64,000 nt of DNA, taken from the NCBI RefSeq assembly GCF_003352465.1, contig NZ_CP031153.1, forward strand, positions 2,718,987 to 2,782,986, written 5' to 3'. Below, piece after piece: positions 62,104 to 64,000 of the stretch. A model generated the notes under the pieces. That model saw only the letters and a program-made list of their open reading frames with translations. It made no database searches and was not told the DNA's origin. Position numbers and translations under genes: made by a program. This stretch comes from Kordia sp. SMS9 (GTDB lineage: Bacteria > Bacteroidota > Bacteroidia > Flavobacteriales > Flavobacteriaceae). The stretch's first letter is position 1, and the number at the start of each line of letters is the position of its first letter.

Positions 62104-62769
62104 TTACACGTGTAAGATATTTGTTATTTCGTTGTTAAGTATTTTACTAACCTCATCAGCCAAATCAACAATCATAAAATGGCCACCATTTTTTATGAGA
62201 TAATTTTTTTGTCCCTTTGCAGGAATAACCTTGTCTTCATCACCATGAATCGTAATAATTTCAGCATTTTTGGTTGTTTTCTTCCATTTGGTAATGGCAA
62301 ACATTCCCCATTTTAAAAAATGCAAATCGGTATCCTTGATAATTGCTTTGAGCAACTTTTTTTGTTTCGTGCCAAAGAAAAAAGCAGCTAAATGCACATT
62401 AAGTTTCAACAATCTTTTCGGAATCCAACGCACAAGATTCAATTTTCCAGCAAATCTATACAAATAGGGAAGTTCAGCACTTTTCGTTGCAGAAGAAATG
62501 ACCACTGTTTTTTTAGTTTCCAACAATTCGTGCATTTCAGCAGCAATCATGCCGCCAAAACTTACGCCCACAATCACACTATTCGGTTTTGTAGCTAATT
62601 GATAGGTGTCAATCAACCGTTGTGCATACGCTTTGATGCTTTCTTTCGGTTTTGGTGCAATCCAGTCCAACGCAGTAAACTCATACTTCAATTCTAAAAA
62701 ATCAAAAATGCGCTTGTCTGCACCCAATCCGCTAATTCCGTAAACATGAATGATCTCTTTTTTTGACAA
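62104..62769 (-). CDS. Alpha/beta hydrolase
   Basis: 221 residues. The start is TTG (complement of 62767-62769): the upstream frame hits a stop within 5 codons and the next ATG is too late. HVYGISGLGADKRIFDFLE gives the oxyanion loop, VGVSFGGMIAAEMHEL the nucleophile elbow (G-x-S-x-G), IITIHGDEDKVIPAKG the acid, and the C-terminal NGGHFMIVD the His. It is a complete small hydrolase of the alpha/beta-fold superfamily, substrate unknown. It is transcribed away from the NRPS locus, so a role in peptide release is unlikely. Confidence 0.85.
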   Translation of the reverse strand: MSKKEIIHVYGISGLGADKRIFDFLELKYEFTALDWIAPKPKESIKAYAQRLIDTYQLATKPNSVIVGVSFGGMIAAEMHELLETKKTVVISSATKSAELPYLYRFAGKLNLVRWIPKRLLKLNVHLAAFFFGTKQKKLLKAIIKDTDLHFLKWGMFAITKWKKTTKNAEIITIHGDEDKVIPAKGQKNYLIKNGGHFMIVDLADEVSKILNNEITNILHV

Positions 62770-63000
62770 TACTGGTAAATTTTAAAAACACTTCACGAAG
62801 TAACAAAATTAATAGGAAATCCAGTGCATTTCACTCCAAAACAAAAATAATGTGCGTTCTTTCAAAATAAAAAATCTACTTTCAACAGCAATAAAAAAAA
62901 GGTATTTCTCTAGTTATGAGTTTGTTGAAAAGTGGCAACTTTATTTTTTGGCATGTTAATTGGTAACTACTACCACATTAACCATAAAACAATACACATT

Positions 63001-63306
63001 ATGAAAACAAAACCAATTTTCTTAGGACTGCTACTTACTTTATTTTTCAGTCTATCAATGAGCGCGCAAAATCCTGGTCACAGTCAAGATGTACGGGATT
63101 ACAAAACTCAAAAAGGGAAAGAAATTGCCATTAAGAAAACAAAAAAGAAGTTAAACGAATTGTGTGCTAGTGGATATACAATCACACGAAAAGAATTGTA
63201 CAAAGGCGGCACTTGGAAAATGCACTTTACCACAAGTTGCGGTCATAAAGGCGAAGTTCATTTTAAATATGATGGAAATTACAAAGAAACCATCTATCAC
63301 AATTAA
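63001..63306 (+). CDS. Small secreted protein of unknown function
   Basis: 101 residues starting at the ATG at 63001, which gives a standard signal peptide (MKTKPIFLGLLLTLFFSLSM ending SAQ); the longer start at 62932 would bury it. The mature part is basic and small (HSQDVRDYKTQKGKEIAIKK) with two Cys (CASGYTITRKELYKGGTWKM and TSCGHKGEVHFKYDGNYKET). I do not recognise it. A bidirectional terminator follows. Confidence 0.75.
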   Translation: MKTKPIFLGLLLTLFFSLSMSAQNPGHSQDVRDYKTQKGKEIAIKKTKKKLNELCASGYTITRKELYKGGTWKMHFTTSCGHKGEVHFKYDGNYKETIYHN

Positions 63307-63321
63307 AAAATATAAAATTTA

Positions 63322-63371
63322 AAAAAAGCACACCAGACATTGCGCTAAGTCGAAATGCGGTGTGCTTTTTT
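63322..63371. terminator. Bidirectional terminator between convergent genes
   Basis: AGCACACC (63327-63334) pairs with GGTGTGCT (63359-63366), with A7 before and T7 after and a partly paired 24-base loop. It can serve both the small secreted gene and the convergent membrane gene. Confidence 0.8.
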
Positions 63372-63382
63372 TATGTGTAAAA

Positions 63383-64000
63383 TTACGCTTCCAATTGCGG
63401 AGTATTACTATCAGGTTTTTCTCCTGTGGCAATTTCAATAACATCTCCTGCAAGCGTTGTAATCAATCCGCCAGCGCGCACCAAAACTACAATTGCATAA
63501 AATGGATGTTTGTTGATAGGCGCATATCCTAAACCAGCAGGTAAATAATGAATTACCAACCCAATAAAAGACATTTTTAATAATTGTTTTGGTCTAAAAC
63601 CCATAGCAACAATCATAACTGCAGCGCCAAGTGTGCAAAGACCAGGTTTTAAAAATTTAATCGCAAATTTGGCCACTTTTCCAGGACTTGCCGTGTCAAG
63701 TGCCATCATTCCCAATAGCATGGATATTAACAAAAGATCGAGTACTAGTATGGGAACTAGAATCCATTTTAAAGCGGCGGGAATTTCTACTTCTCTTGTG
63801 TATAAAAGTCCAATAGTCCAAAGTGTACCAATAAGTCCAAGTACTGAAACTACTTTGCTAATCGTTCCAACAAAGCCTAAATCTGTTTCAGAAGCATCAG
63901 CAACTTCTTCTACGGGATAAAACAACAGTTCTAAACCGGCAATGGCAATTCCGCTTATAGCAAATATCTTATCTACATCATCAATGATAGTTTGATCTGA
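63383..64000 (-). CDS. Polytopic membrane protein, N-terminal part beyond the window
   Basis: The frame continues without stop to base 64000, so the gene begins right of the window. A TTG at 63925 is only an internal codon: upstream residues DDVDKIFAISGIAIAGLELL read on in frame. The visible 205 residues hold about four membrane helices (VVSVLGLIGTLWTIGLLY, WILVPILVLDLLLISMLLGM, GLCTLGAAVMIVAMGF and AIVVLVRAGGLITTLAG) and end DSNTPQLEA. Family not recognised. Confidence 0.75.
   Translation of the reverse strand, partial: SDQTIIDDVDKIFAISGIAIAGLELLFYPVEEVADASETDLGFVGTISKVVSVLGLIGTLWTIGLLYTREVEIPAALKWILVPILVLDLLLISMLLGMMALDTASPGKVAKFAIKFLKPGLCTLGAAVMIVAMGFRPKQLLKMSFIGLVIHYLPAGLGYAPINKHPFYAIVVLVRAGGLITTLAGDVIEIATGEKPDSNTPQLEA

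Noticed and set aside
62104..62769. Alpha/beta hydrolase as the missing product-release thioesterase
   Set aside because: It lies on the opposite strand, 4.4 kb past the locus, next to unrelated genes, and does not show TEII-specific motifs.

Overview
The window looks like chromosome from an AT-rich marine-type Flavobacteriaceae (Bacteroidota); Kordia or a close relative is my guess, not something the sequence proves. Supporting signs are the rpmB-rpmG-DUF4295-ftsY gene string with a TTG-N19-TAnnTTTG promoter, lipoproteins and a TonB-type outer-membrane receptor with carboxypeptidase-regulatory N-termini, an UpxY/NusG-like antiterminator, and the general lack of Shine-Dalgarno sequences.

Layout. 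1-8161 is ordinary chromosome: the end of a secreted protein, a FAH-family hydrolase, an Hpt protein, cinA, ribosomal genes L28 and L33, a DUF4295 gene, ftsY, a convergent fibronectin-III lipoprotein and an amidase lipoprotein. 8162-8758 is a non-coding boundary with a 162-bp imperfect palindrome and three dyads or hairpins. 8759 to about 57743 is one strand of closely packed genes, a large nonribosomal peptide (NRPS) locus. 58012-64000 returns to ordinary functions: an outer-membrane receptor, a Kelch protein, an alpha/beta hydrolase, a small secreted protein and a membrane protein cut by the window edge.

The NRPS locus opens with a NusG-paralogue antiterminator overlapping the first synthetase by ATGA. 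Three synthetases follow (3090, 3853 and 1590 aa): C-A-T x3, docking-(C-A-T) x3-C-deltaA-T, and docking-C-A-T-C*. That is eight modules. Hand-read adenylation codes suggest basic residue (Lys/Orn-like) - unknown - Ala - Leu - unknown - Ala - (loaded in trans) - Gly. Module 7 has lost the large adenylation subdomain, and a stand-alone A-T protein lies downstream with a code resembling Asp. The assembly line ends in a degenerate C domain (PHILTGG instead of HHxxxDG) with no thioesterase. The only TEII-like gene is a frameshifted, internally deleted remnant.

Around the synthetases sit probable precursor and tailoring genes: PanD, two methyltransferases (one fused to an MbtH domain), stand-alone GTP cyclohydrolase II, two paralogous WD40 propellers flanking an unknown gene, an FGE/SUMF1-type enzyme, a cysteine-synthase-like PLP enzyme and a serine-acetyltransferase-like protein, a flavodoxin, a KAS III-like protein and a cobalamin-type radical SAM enzyme. 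Export is suggested by a PvdE/SyrD-type ABC exporter coupled by ATGA to a PvdQ/penicillin-acylase-type hydrolase. Together with an N-terminal starter-type C domain, this suggests an acylated peptide that is exported and then deacylated (prodrug logic). The product is unknown to me.

The synthetase genes contain long near-identical direct repeats (2625 bp twice, plus a third and a partial fourth 1.2-1.9 kb copy). They stop just after the A3 core motif and resume near A6, so only the substrate-specificity segment differs. This is the pattern expected from adenylation-subdomain exchange.
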